This document shows, one piece after another, positions 20,501 to 32,098 of a stretch of 64,000 bases of DNA. The stretch's first letter is position 1; the number at the start of each line of letters is the position of its first letter. The position numbers were made by a program, and so were the translations under genes. Source of the stretch: Desarmillaria ectypa (lineage: Eukaryota > Basidiomycota > Agaricomycetes > Agaricales > Physalacriaceae); assembly GCA_030407005.1 (NCBI GenBank), contig JAUDYN010000005.1, positions 3,224,001 through 3,288,000 on the forward strand, written 5' to 3'. The notes below the pieces were generated by a model. That model was not told where the DNA came from, searched no databases, and was given only the letters and a program-made list of their open reading frames with translations.

Positions 20501-23002
20501 TCGCCGCTTCTTCGTGCGATCACCTTTGGACGTGTCATCATCATCGACGAAGCGGATAAGGCACCTGAACATGTCGTGGCGATCTTTCGCAGCTTAGCTG
20601 GGCAAAGCGAGATGACGCTATCGGACGGACGCCGCGTATGTTCCTCTCGAGAACGAGAAGATGACATCATCGTCCATCCGAATTTCAGGCTTGTGTTGCT
20701 TGCCAACAGACCTGGTTATCGTAAGCATTCATTTAATGTCATTGATGTCATTGTCAGTAACGATATTCGTGCAGCCTTCCTCGGAAATCACTTCCTTCAA
20801 GTGCTCGGAGAAAACTTCAGTCCCCACTCTGTGCCTAACCCTGATCAAGCTTCAGAACGTAAATTACTCGAGCAGCTTGCGCCAGAACTCCACGAGGATA
20901 TCATCCACGGGCTAGTCGGTGCTTTCCAGGATTTGCGCGCAGGTTATGAGAACGGTTCTTTAGGCTATCCGTATTCGTTGAGAGGTGAGCTGCAGGCCTG
21001 GGTTTTGAATGGTGATTAATCTCGTTGCCGGTAGAGTTGATCAACCTTGTCCGGCACATGCAGGCGTACCCTACAGATGCGCTCGGTGACGCGCTTCGTA
21101 ACGTCTTTGATTTTGATATCTATAAGCAGGAGACTATTGACAAGCTCAGCGAGATTCTCAAGAAGCACGGGTAAGAGATGAACGGAAATGTTGTGTGCCC
21201 TGCTCACAATATCACTAGTCTCACTGTTCCACATCTTGGATTAAACGCGGCTCGAGAGTCCGCAAAGAAGATACAGGATATACAGTTCGAGCCCAAGGAG
21301 ACATATTTGGGTGGACCCAAAGAAGGGAAGCATGACAATGAAGAACATTCCGGTGGGAATACGTATGCCGGAGGGGTGAGTTATCAGTCTAGAGTTGTTC
21401 GGAGCTAATGATGATCTTAATGCAGACCGGTGGGCGAGATACCTCTGGAATAGGTGGTCGTGGCGGGTATAAGCGACTATGGAAAGGCGGCGACATCAAA
21501 CAGGTACATAGTTCATTGTCTGCTGTCGTCATGAGACTAAGGCGGTTTACCACGGTAGGTTCCGGACGCATTAAAGGACGATGTGCCTGAGCACATCAAA
21601 GAGAAGGCGCGAGAGATGGCTAAGCAAGAACTACAGCGCCGACTTGAGGAGCTTGATATGAATATTCACGAGGCCAGAGGCTACGGCGAAATCATCAGGA
21701 ACACGCAAGCTCATATGGCTTCCCTCTATGATCTCCTGGAGCGTAAGCGGTCCATTTCAGGCATCTAGCGACCATCAACCTGATCTTATTTCACAGACTT
21801 GGACGCGAAAGAAGAAGAACGTGTCTGGGTGAAGCGTCAAACCGACGGAGAACTGGACGATACACGGTTGACGGAAGGGTTGACTGGGGAAGCGACTGTC
21901 TATAAACGACGGGGAATGGAGAAGCCGGAACTAGGGCGGCCCCAGATCAAGTAAGTTTTTTCATGACTATCGCGATGCTTGGCCTCATACGTCTGTAGAC
22001 CTAAACGAATACGGTTCATCTTTGACCTCAGTGCTTCGATGTGAGTCACAGTGGATGATGGCTCTTTAGCCAAGTTAATAGCCTATCCAGGTATCGATTC
22101 CAGTATGACGGCCGACTAAAACGAAGCTTGGAGACAGGTTAGCTTACGCCTTTTATTGTGGTAGTTTACCTTTGAACAATATTTACAGCGGCCATGCTCA
22201 TGGAGACATTTTCTCGTCTTTCCCGAAAAGATAAATACGTTTGGGACGTGAGTTATTCAACTTCCTATTTCCTTGCAATTATTGACTTGGATCTGGTAGA
22301 TGTTTGGCCACGTAAGTCACTTTGGCGGCCAAAGAATTTTTTGACGTCTAACAGCTCCCAGTCCGGGGATGGTCCCGAAATACCTCTCGTTGAAATAGAC
22401 AAACCGCCTGTTGGCCTCAGGGATCGTTGGAAAGTCATCGAGAAGATGGACATGATCCCACAGTATGCTTTTGCTGGGGATTATACCGGTGAGACAGTGT
22501 TTTTGCTGTACGCTCTCCATCACAGTAGGCTGATGTAGAATACAGTCGAAGCTATACAGAAAGGCGTGCAAGAAGTGGGTAAATTCGATGCAGGTAAGTA
22601 TCTCTCTGCGTCAAATCGCACTGTTGATCTTAAGTGTCGACATAGATGATTGGTTCGTTATTGCTATCACGGCGAGTAGTCCCTTTTAGCGGTCAAGGTG
22701 AGGTCTATTCTAAGTATTGATGCACAGGACGCCAACTTTGGCCGATACAACATCACACCGGAGGCACTGTCTCGGGCGATGAAGCGCAATCCCAAGGTCC
22801 ATACAGCTTTGATTTGTATTGGGGAAGGGGCTAAAGCTCCGTGGTAAGTGCAGGCGTTACCTCAGGCTATTCATGGCACTTGACACTAATCCACAATAGG
22901 ATAAGCAAACAGCTTCCTGGGCAGGGTTTCCGGGTTGCTAACACCAGCGACATACCTACTGTCCTCCGGAGCATTTTGTCAACAATGATTGACCGTTTAT
23001 AG
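17578..23002 (+). CDS. VWA8-type AAA ATPase with C-terminal von Willebrand A domain, 1380 aa, 26 exons
   Basis: Exons: 17578-17852, 17903-17969, 18015-18137, 18187-18218, 18269-19210, 19262-19418, 19470-19935, 19986-20203, 20251-20279, 20333-20342, 20396-20720, 20775-20984, 21035-21170, 21219-21375, 21426-21503, 21559-21742, 21797-21950, 21999-22040, 22091-22137, 22189-22247, 22300-22311, 22362-22488, 22546-22593, 22646-22671, 22728-22843, 22900-23002 (4143 nt, whole codons). The first AAA unit has a degenerate P-loop (SQPGPYARRLA). A second has VVLLGNQGVGKNKIVDR and Walker B GRVIIIDEADKAP. The C-terminus carries a VWA domain with the MIDAS-type DLSAS motif, FGHSGDG and TALICIGEG. The N-terminus (MAPRRRLHQLL) suits mitochondrial import, as known for VWA8. 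It is a dynein/midasin-like ATPase; its substrate is unknown. The acceptor chosen at 17902 avoids a stop. The intron after 22671 has a GC donor. Confidence 0.9.
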
Positions 23003-23210
23003 TATACGAGTTAGGGGTGTTACAATGTTAAGCCATCCCCAGGCGAATAACACAAATGCAAACCGATCCATTCGATTCTGGCTAACAATCCGGGTATCTA
23101 TAAGTTATACTAACTGTCAGTGCATAATACGTCTATACATCTAAGCAACATTAGACTGAATATAACGATAATGCTATGGCACAAGGAGACCTAACGTTCT
23201 CTAAAATATT

Positions 23211-24097
23211 TTAAACGTGGAGAGCATTAAGCACGCGGAAATAAACGTATCCAATGGCACAAGCACCAACGTAAATGCCTAATCGCGTTTCAAAAGGATT
23301 TTCAGTGAGGAAGGGGTATGGGACTGAGAAAGTCAGTAAATAATCTCTATATAGCTGAACAGAAACTCACAAATGCCGCCATTCAATTTGGCATTCCGTT
23401 CAGCCCAAGAGCTATACATCCCACCACACGTAAGCACCACAGGAACCGCAAGTTTGATATGTTCTTGTGAGTATTTCTTCTCAAAGACAAGGAAATCTAG
23501 TACGAGCGAGAGGCCTGGAACGACATGCATGGCCAGATCCAGGGGCAGGGGTATCCGAGCGAGTGGCAGGGCATCGTGGGACGACGTAGGCTCTGCGGGG
23601 ACGTATTTTTGGAGAATAAGACTTGGAAAGAGCAGGAGGAGGGTCCAGTACACCGAGACCACGACAGCTTCGACCTAGATGGTACCAGACTGAGAAGCAG
23701 TGTTTCGCTTAGATTAATAGACACGACGAACCGGCATGCAGACCATGAGCATAGCACGCTTGAGTGACCTGAGAGCTGGTGACTGCGCGTCAATGCTAGC
23801 TGCCAAGGAATGGAAGGAGGGCTCGAAACGGACCTGGGATTGAAGGAAAGAGGTCGACAAGTAAAGCCACTCCCATGGTGCACAATGACGCGACCAGCCT
23901 GCACAGTTAGTGAGTGCAGGGTTCCCCAGCGATGGGCAGGACTAAGCTCACCCAAGAATTGTCAAAAACTGGTAGTGACTGCCGTACTGGGTCTCGACGA
24001 CGATGTCGATGGGGCTCGTACCAAGCCTAGAGTGAGCCCAGGTCATAATAGCTGCGGCGACGGAGTGAAGTAGAATGGGCGAGGAAGAAAATGCCAT
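23211..24097 (-). CDS. FAR-17a/AIG1-like integral membrane protein, 231 aa, five exons
   Basis: Exons on the minus strand are 24097-23952, 23898-23834, 23799-23732, 23674-23371 and 23323-23211. The product is hydrophobic with about six membrane segments. It has VEAVVVSVYWTLLLLFPSL and DLAMHVVPGLSLVLDFLVF split by a loop. His in MHVVP is at the position of the proposed catalytic His of AIG1/ADTRP, which hydrolyse fatty-acid esters of hydroxy fatty acids. The signature FEKKYS, YSSWAERNAKLNG and the C-terminal TRLGIYVGACAIGYVY fit fungal family members. A paralogue with the same intron phases is at 30328-31200. Probable membrane lipid hydrolase; the activity is inferred from family. Confidence 0.85.
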
Positions 24098-24369
24098 GGT
24101 GGTGCAGCGGTGCGCAGGACAGCTCACACGACGAAGATGATGGATAATAAGAAAAAAGTGGTTAGGGCTGTGGCACGGTCGGCTTGGATTGATGACACGA
24201 ATACAAGTACGTCATTGTTATGATATCAACGAAGGAAAGAAGTTTGTTTTATTAGTCGTGAATGAAATGCAATTCCAATTTGCAGATTGCACGTCTAAAT
24301 ATTAAAATTATCTAACATCATTGCGGGTAACATAAAACTAATATACACAATAGTAGACCATTCGACTAC

Positions 24370-25464
24370 TCATCCTGATGACCCTTCCAGTGCTTTTACT
24401 ATGGCAAAGGCTGCTCCAGCAGCGATGCCTCCGACAAGTAACGTGGAGACGGCACCCCGCAGGATACCAAGTGTCCCCGTACCTGCACCTGTTACACGAG
24501 CCTTGATAGCACCAAATATCAGGAGGACAATCCCGGTGACAATAGATGAATAGATAAGGCCAACGGTTGCACGAGCAAAGAAGAAATAGGGGAGAAGGGG
24601 TATCAAGCCGCCGAGGAGGTATCCCATGCCAATCGTGAACGCGGAGATATACAGCCGTTTTGTCGGAACTTCCTCTGCAAGAGAATGGTCAGCATGCAAA
24701 AGACGGAATAATACCAACAGCCGACTTACCCAAGCCTTCACCGAACTTGAGCAGGAAAGCAGTCAACCCAACATCTTGGCTCCACCGAAGGCTTACGCTC
24801 TCCTCATCCGATGACGATGGTCCACCACCTTCATATCCATCCACCTCAACATCCCTCAAGTTTTTCGCCACTGCTCTGCAGGTAGTTTCGTCGACACCAA
24901 TGGGTCCTAAAACCTCCAACACCTCCCTCTCCATTTCACCCGCACAGCTGCGTACAACACGAGACGCTGTCTGCGCGCGCAGGTAGCGGTAATGATCACG
25001 TTCAGCCTGGGAGGCAAGGAAACCTCCAATACCCATGGAAATAGCACCTGCAATCAGCTCGGCGACGCCACCGAGGACGACAAGTTTTGATTCTCCAAGG
25101 GAAGATAGACCAGCAGTCAAGGCGAATGGAACCGTTAGGCCATCAGATAGACCAATAATTCTGGTCACGAAGGGAGCTAAGTAAAAAAAAAAAGCAATCA
25201 CGCCTATGAGCGGTATAAGACTTACACATCTCGGACTACATCGGTGTCAATCAAATGACGCTCTTCAGATTTTAGTTCTTTGCAGCAGACTCCGTTCTCC
25301 CTTGAATTCCTAGCGCATTTAGCGGGCAAAGGTGTTGGTTGGGTTGTTTCTGAGGCGTCAATAGGCCAAACAGGAGGGTTGCGGCTCTTTAGTGAAGAGT
25401 CGCGACCAGGTAAGGGAACGGCGGGGGAGGGGTCTGTTATTGTTGAATTAGAACTAGTGGACAT
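24370..25464 (-). CDS. CCC1/VIT1-family vacuolar iron/manganese transporter, 324 aa, three exons
   Basis: Exons on the minus strand are 25464-25226, 25160-24730 and 24674-24370 (975 nt). A soluble N-terminus is rich in S and P, then CCKELKSEERHLIDTDVVRD leads into the hallmark IIGLSDGLTVPFALTAGLSS in the first membrane helix. It continues with AELIAGAISMGIGGFLAS, a cytosolic acidic loop (SSSDEESVSLRW), and three more helices including GMGYLLGGLIPLLPYFFF and a Gly-rich C-terminal helix. The family moves Fe2+ and Mn2+ into the vacuole by proton exchange and gives metal tolerance. The first intron removes a spurious start (MIAFFFYLAPF) in intron sequence. Confidence 0.92.
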
Positions 25465-26585
25465 GGCAGACGGCGATGATGAACGCGGTGGATGATGGTG
25501 GTGAAAGGTAAAAAGAAAGATGATTTTTATAGCTCCGTTGAATAAATATTTTAAGGTACGTTACGTTATACACAGCGTCACTGTTCACTCCTTTCAGCCA
25601 ATGAGAGTGCTCACATTTGTGGTGTGATGTGATTGGCCCATGGGGATACGTCATGAGTTGCGTTGCGATTCGGATCTGCTGCGGCGTATTCGTGTGCTCG
25701 GCTCGAAGTTGAAAGACAAGCGGCAGTACTATGTGACATAGTAACAACGTGGCGTATGTGACGACTTTCTGAATTTGTGAATTGAAATTGTTCAGGATGA
25801 ATCCCGCTCGGTTATATCTTAGCAAGTTGCTATCACATCTGAATCCTATCAGAGTCCGTCTGCTTCACGACTGCATCGACAATGAATAGGAACAGGGGAA
25901 AGGCGTATACTTAAGCCCCAAGGTAGTCGCGCCAAACTAGGTCTATGTTGAAAACCATTACTGACGTTGACTCAGGAAGAACTCGACCTTGAATACGTAC
26001 CCATGTCCTTCAACTGAACGTATACGCAAGAGGAACCGCATTCAAGTAATGACACCGACGTAACGGTCAAACTTCAAATTTTAAAACTCAACAGGAGCTG
26101 GCCAGAGTTGTCGCCTAAGACTGGTCTAACCTCTTTCATTTGACGGCAACATACGCTGGGATCCTAAAAAGGACCAGACACCATTCTCAAACATGGCAAC
26201 AGGTCCACGATCAACGCGAGTCGACGCGTTATCTCAAAAATTTCAAAATGGCAGGGTTGTGCGCGTATAGAAGCTTAAGAGTGATGTACAGGTATGCCTT
26301 GACCTGACACTTTACGCGATATAAACAATTAATCACTTCTCAGCGTTGCCGTTTTCCAAAGGGCTACCGACATCAACATTCTTCGCCAGACGGAAACCTG
26401 CAACCTGGCTATTACTATGACTCGGACGCCGCTCAAGTGGTAGTTGACAGTCGATGATTTGCATTTTATGCAGGGATATACAAATTCCAGGTACCCATCT
26501 ACGCCACCGCGTCTGCTAAAATGATTTTGCTTCAAGGCACGATAATTGTTCTCCGGATGGGCTCTTTCCTCTCGCTTAGCCCACC
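25465..26585. other. Divergent intergenic region, transporter and DUF6534 gene
   Basis: About 1.1 kb with no supported gene. Open frames at 25454-25825 (minus) and 26329-26625 (minus) show no domain or codon pattern that I trust. Confidence 0.45.
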
Positions 26586-28181
26586 ATGTCTTTTGCATGG
26601 GATAATGCACATCCTTCAGCACCACCAGCTTTTCAAGACAAACTTCTTGGGCGAGTGCGACGCGTTTTCTGCACTACTGATCTCTCTGATCGAGCCCAAC
26701 AGGTCGCTAGTCGTTGGATCGTATGTTAACGCGGTCAGTTGTGCCCTCATCAGTGTATCAATTGCCCGTCAAACGTTGCCACAGATGTTGTATATGCTGG
26801 AGATTATTCAGGCAAGCAATCTCTGCACTTCGTGTACACTGTACACAAAATTAATTCCAGCGCTCCGGCAGGTTATTTATTTCTTCAACCACTATCGTCG
26901 AGATCGACCACTTATCAAGGCCGGAATAATCATCTGCTTGGTGACGGATACAGTCTGCACCATAAGTCAGTTTGCTTGTGTGTACTTGGTAGGGCTTCAT
27001 GACAACAATTTTTAGACCTTACTTACCCGACGCCAGTATTGTGTAACACATTGGGGTGTGTAGCCTCTTTATCAATGATAACAAAATTGATGAGCATTTC
27101 TTCAAGGCGACGAAAGCTATGTATTTGATCAGTATTGGGTGCGTCATGATTCCCGACCCATCTAAAATACATTCATGACTTGCCCCTCAGCCCATACCCA
27201 CGTATCTACTCAGTACCGGCATAACGACTGCCGTGGTACAATCCTTTCTGATATATCGCTTTTGGAGCTTGTGAGCTTTGATGAATCTAGCCCTATTGCA
27301 TAATCTAACATCGAATAAAGAACGCGCCAATGGATAACTTCTGGGATACTTGGGCTTGGAATGTTAACATCGGTGCGTGAATTCGGCGCAGGGTACCATG
27401 TGGCCTGCATAATATCGGTTTCGCCACAGGCCGCCGGATTAGTCGCCACTGCTGCCGCCCAGATCATGTATCCCCAATATGCTGAACGATACAAGGGCCG
27501 CGTATATGTCACGTACGTGTGCGCGTCCATTTCCGTGACCCACGATTAATTACCACATGATAGCGTATGGCTTATTGCCAGTGCCGTCTGTGATGTTTGC
27601 ATCGCCGTCAGCCTCTCGTTTCAATTGAGAAGGATGAATCCTACGTTTCAAGAGAGCAAACGGTAAGTACCCTGTAAAGTCATACCCTCTCCACGTCTGG
27701 TACTGATACTGTTAATAAAGGGTCATCAACCGGCTCATTGGGTCAGTCATCTCTACGGGAACAGTGTCTACGATCGTAGCCATCGTGATTTTGATAGGTA
27801 TGCGTATATGCTCTCCGATTGCGTTAATGACCATTGTTGTCCAGTTTTTCTCAAGATGCCTATGACCAACGGTAAATCTTTTCCTTGGTACATTCCAAAC
27901 GACACCATTGAAATTGTGTCCAGTTTCGACTGGGGTGGCATTTTGCTTGGGCCGCCTTTATTCGCTCACAATGGTATGTGCTCCTCATGACTGACTAGAT
28001 GTTCCGTTCCTTCATGATCCCATGTCTGCAGCTGTACAGCTTGAACAAGAGAAATGCTCTTCGTGCCGAAGGTTCCTCGGGTCATAGCAGCGGACGTCAA
28101 GATCGAGCAGTCAATTTCAACGCAGAACTGTTTAGCACTGTGGGAATACGTGAATTATTCTTTGTTTTCCTCACAGTGTGA
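26586..28181 (+). CDS. DUF6534-type multi-pass membrane protein, 295 aa, 14 exons
   Basis: Exons: 26586-26650, 26703-26733, 26785-26811, 26872-26965, 27037-27057, 27107-27138, 27191-27270, 27321-27372, 27430-27512, 27564-27662, 27721-27797, 27845-27871, 27924-27973, 28032-28181 (888 nt). The spliced product has seven or so hydrophobic helices. It shows family landmarks: VVGSYVNAMLY, IIQVIYFFNHYRRDRP, LVTDTVCTI, TTAVVQSFLIYRFWSL, VWLIASAVCDVCIAVSL, VINRLIGSVISTGTVSTIVA, and GRLYSLTMLYSLNKRNALR. This family is very expanded in mushrooms and has no known function. Two introns have GC donors (after 26650 and 26811), and several exons are 21-32 nt, so simple ORF finding fails here. The start rests on the ATG at 26586. 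Confidence 0.82.
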
Positions 28182-28618
28182 TTACTGAGAAGGTTTCCTG
28201 AAAGATGTTCACCGCACTGCGCGGATAGATATATCGGAAGCCGGCCGGGAGCGAGAGCCTGTCTGTCTTTCCGTATCTGTTCTTTTTCATTGACTTATCC
28301 AACTCACAGTCATCTTCGCATTCTGCCGTTTCTGGTGTTCCTGCTACAAAGGCAAGCTATGCTGATACAGAAGCGTATCCTCTGCACAACCTTGACACAG
28401 GCGTTAACAAGACTGGAATGGCAGACTATCGATCGGGTTGGGCTGTCTAGACGAGTGTTCTTCCTGAATCTACTATCTTTTATTCACCTCGTGTTGTATC
28501 CTATTAATCGCTGATGCAATGTTAAATAAGCCCCTGATCACGGGGGCTCGGGTATTGGGTTGCCGGATGATCGACACGAACTCTTCCATTAACCAACTGA
28601 ACTACTTTCACGTATGCC
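28182..28618. other. Intergenic region
   Basis: Tandem plus-strand genes flank it; nothing else recognised. Confidence 0.5.
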
Positions 28619-30256
28619 ATGTCCCGCATCGAATCTTGGAGTATCGTACAGCCTAAATTGTCTCATCCGGAAGGCTACAAGTACCCATCGTTGATTTCCT
28701 TAGAAACACCACCTATCCCCACGGTGCTTCCCCAACTCCCGTCCCCACAACGTTCTCCTGCATGGCTGCCTGATGGTTGGATCCATACAACTCATATTGT
28801 CCCAGCGGCGTATCCACGCTCTTCTCCTGATGCAGTACTTCCAGAGGCCTCGGTCTTTGACGCAAATTCCAACAAATCCGATAGACAGAAGCTAACGACC
28901 GAGAGACTAGAGCAACTGCTGGCACTACGAGAGAAAGAAAATGACAAAACTAGTCGCAACGACAAGGTCTTGTGGCTCTGTTTAAACAGATATATCCGAA
29001 AGAACACTGACGGCAAGGGTCTGACCCTGTTCCTCGCTCATGCCAATGGATTCTGTAAGGAGGTACGGAACACGATTCTCCTACTCTAGCATTTGTTCAT
29101 AACATTTTCAGATATGGGAGAAAACCATCTCATCGTTCCTCTCGTCGAGATCCGAGCCATATGTATCCGAGATGTGGGTCTGGGACGCTGTCAATCAGGG
29201 CGATTCAGCGTTGTTAAATCGAGGCAAACTTAATTCCTTGTGTGGGTCAATGGCACTTCCTTGCTAGTACCCCACTGATGCTTCTGACACTCTCAAGGCC
29301 ATTGGCACGATCCCACTCGCGATATTCTCAATTTCTTGCTTCATCATATACCCTCGAAGCCGTCCTTGTCCGTTCCAACACATCTCTCACGTGTCACCTC
29401 CGCGGAATCGGCCCTTCGCAAGTCTCAGGGATTTTCCGACCGTAAGGTTGTTATGGTAGGGCATTCTTTTGGTGGAGCAGTTAGGTGTGTCTCGTTGGTT
29501 TAGAACCGACCTCTCGCTAAGGGATACACCGTCTCCTACAGCACGTTGGCAGCTATCAACTGCCCGGTTCTTTTCGACTCCCTTTTTCTCGTTGATCCCG
29601 TTATTATAAAACCCGGGTCTCCGCGTACATATAACCTTATGCGCGGTGCGCTCACCCGCAAAGACAGGTGGAAAAACAGGTATGCTTAAAGCCGTCGAGT
29701 GCCCGTGATAACACTACTTTGCAGGGAGGAGGCTACTTCCCAACTACTTTCATCCCCATTTTTCCAGAGATGGGATGCAGACGTTCTGAAGTCCTATGTC
29801 GACTTTGGGATGTACGAGACAGAGGATGGCCAGGTCACCCTGAAGACTCCTTCGTTGCAGGAGGCTATCATGTTTGTCGATACATCTACCGGCTGCTACG
29901 AGGTATGGGTCAGATTGTATAGAGGTGAGCTAGACGAGCGGATAGAAATTCGATGGGTGGTTCCCGGTTTTGGAGAGATAGAGTAAGCACCCAGGTCATC
30001 GCGTTACCAGAACTCATCTCATGCTGTGTCAGATTGGGCATACCAGGAGCAACTCAAGAACGTGTTTTTCTTCGGAGGAATGCGTCGAATGTCTTAATTG
30101 ACGGTGCAGGACATTTAATAACCCAAGAGAGGCCTAGGGAGCTTGGTCAGTAGTCGATTTTTTACCTGATCGCATAACACTAAAAGAGATTTTCTAGCAA
30201 AGGAATTATCTCTGTTTTTGGAGAGGAAGTACGGAACGGTTCAAGCAAGTTTATAG
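28619..30256 (+). CDS. Alpha/beta-hydrolase related to peroxisomal lipase LPX1, 442 aa, seven exons
   Basis: Exons: 28619-29062, 29112-29241, 29298-29484, 29542-29679, 29725-29982, 30033-30145, 30198-30256 (1329 nt). After a Pro-rich N-terminal region comes the oxyanion-hole-type LTLFLAHANGFCKEIWE, then MWVWDAVNQGDSALLN and RDILNFLLHHIPS. The nucleophile elbow VVMVGHSFGGAV follows, then LFLVDPVII and near the end LIDGAGHLITQERP with the catalytic His. This fits the fungal LPX1-like family of serine esterases/lipases. The C-terminus QASL is not a canonical PTS1 signal, so peroxisomal location is uncertain. The 3' end converges on the AIG1-like gene only 72 bp away. Confidence 0.85.
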
Positions 30257-30327
30257 TCGTGTTAGAGCATGAAAGATGGTTGGTTATATATCAAATGTCA
30301 GGAACTAGTAGACGAAGAAAATACTGG

Positions 30328-31200
30328 CTAAGGATGGATGGCGTTGAGTATTCTGAAGGATAAATATCCAACACAAGCACCACCGGCATATATACCAAGT
30401 CGTATCGCAAACTGATTGTCCGTAAGGAAAGGATACGCAACTGGGCCAAATTATCAGCATTATTTAAATGGGTCATCGGCAAGGAGATAACCCACAGAAA
30501 CCGTTAATACGAGCACACCATTCTACCCAAGTGCCATACGCCACCGTACAGACTACCATGGTAGGAATTGAGTAGCGTGCAACGGTCCGTCGAGAATATT
30601 TCTTCTCCAGCCAAAGAAAATCGGCAACGAGGGCGATACCTGGAACCGCGTGCAGGGAAAGATCGATGGATAATGGGATAAATGGTACGGGGGTGCCATC
30701 TTCAGTAGCACTGATCTTTATGAGACTTGGGTAAAATGTGATTAATGTCCAGTAGATCGAAGCTATCACGGCTTCAACCTGAACATCGTGAGACGAGGGT
30801 GCAGCAGAAAGCTGGAACGGCTAACGGGCATGGCAACCATGATTAAAGCACGCTTGAGTGTCCTCAAGGCTTATGAAACAGTTGCCGCGTGAGTGCTTAA
30901 GCTTACACATCCTGGCCCATTGCTATTGATATTTACCTTTGAGTGAAGGCGCCAAATCTACAAGTAGTCCTACGATCATCGCTAGAAATGCGATATGAAG
31001 CCTGAAGAATAAAGAAATGAAACATTAGCGTGAATAAATACAGAGAAAACCAACCCCAGGACAGTCAGAGCAGGATAGTGCCAACCGTATTGCTTTGATG
31101 CGAGGGTACCGAACGGGAGTTGATTTAGCCAATTGAAACCGCAGACCATGATGGTTGCAGCAGAGCAGTGTAATAGTACTGGCAACGGGGAGAACACCAT
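30328..31200 (-). CDS. FAR-17a/AIG1-like integral membrane protein, second paralogue, 216 aa
   Basis: Exons on the minus strand are 31200-31055, 31001-30937, 30869-30826, 30778-30496 and 30440-30328. Exons 1, 2 and 5 have exactly the same lengths (146, 65 and 113 nt) as in the paralogue at 23211-24097; exon 3 is 24 nt shorter. The protein has VEAVIASIYWTLITFYPSL, DLSLHAVPGIALVADFLW with the His kept, LEKKYSRR and a C-terminal IRLGIYAGGACVGYL. The start is the ATG at 31200 (MVFSPLPVLLHC). It is the last host gene before the retrotransposon island, about 600 bp from the first LTR. Confidence 0.85.
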
Positions 31201-31795
31201 TGCGCCAAAACAACAAGACTTGGAGTTTAGCATGGAAGGACAAGGTGAGAGAGTCGTGCGATTCCGTGGTTGTTCCCCGACGAGGTCAAGGTAGTAATTA
31301 GATTCACATAATGAACGGCCCGAGTGAATTCGGTGAATTCCGGATGCTTGATTTTGGGATGCCAATCAGTCTTCAACAAGACTGACCTTACCAGGGCAGT
31401 GGAAAGTAATGCTCGTGGCCATCGTGAGACAAGGAATGCTTGTGTAGAGCCATTGCACTGTTACGGCCTTCCAGGGCTTTTATACAACATGAAGGACCAA
31501 AAAACAAAAGTAGTTGGTCATAGGTGCATATTTGTGTGCTGCTCAACACTGAATATTGAATGCTGAATGCACGGTTGCGCGCCTTATGACCCATATGACA
31601 CGGAAGTAGTAATTTAAGTGTATGCCGGTAAGGTCCGGGCGCATTTTCTAGTGGCTGTGTGGTACCAGTGACTAAACTTGCACTGACTTTACTATGACTT
31701 TTCTTCACCATCATCCTTCAAGGCTTCAAGCTTCAAGCTTCAGGTCTCCAGATCTCATTTGAAACAAGGAGATTTCTGTTGTTATTGGTGCGACA
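31201..31795. other. Boundary between host genes and the retrotransposon island
   Basis: No gene seen. A short direct repeat of GCTTCAA lies at about 31724-31742. Normal CpG-bearing sequence ends at about 31795. Confidence 0.5.
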
Positions 31796-32034
31796 TGTTG
31801 GATTAGCAAGCATGAGCTCCATTGTATCTCACTGGCTGAGCTGTATACCCCTTTATGTCAGGATAGACTTTATATATTAGACATGAGCTGTCTAGCACCC
31901 TCACCACATTTCCACTTATTGCTATGCTGTGTGAGGGTGAGTATCTACCTATGCTACCTCATTTACCTTACTGATTGATACCTATAGTCTACAAGTTAGC
32001 TAACAGTGTATTCTATTAGGTCTACAAATGAACA
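31796..32034 (+). repeat. 5' LTR of the copia element
   Basis: Starts TGTTGGATTAGCAAGC and ends ATGAACA. A TATA-like TTTATATATTAG lies near 31870. It is the same length as the 3' LTR, with scattered C-to-T and G-to-A differences. Confidence 0.85.
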
Positions 32035-32098
32035 TGTGTAAAATTCTTAAAGGTTATACAGCTCTGAGAATTACTCTATCCAATCCTTCACATCCACA

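Noticed and set aside
24689..25201. Separate 170-codon membrane protein starting MIAFFFYLAPF
   Set aside because: The first residues are intron sequence. Splicing to the exon at 25226-25464 gives the complete CCC1/VIT1 motif.
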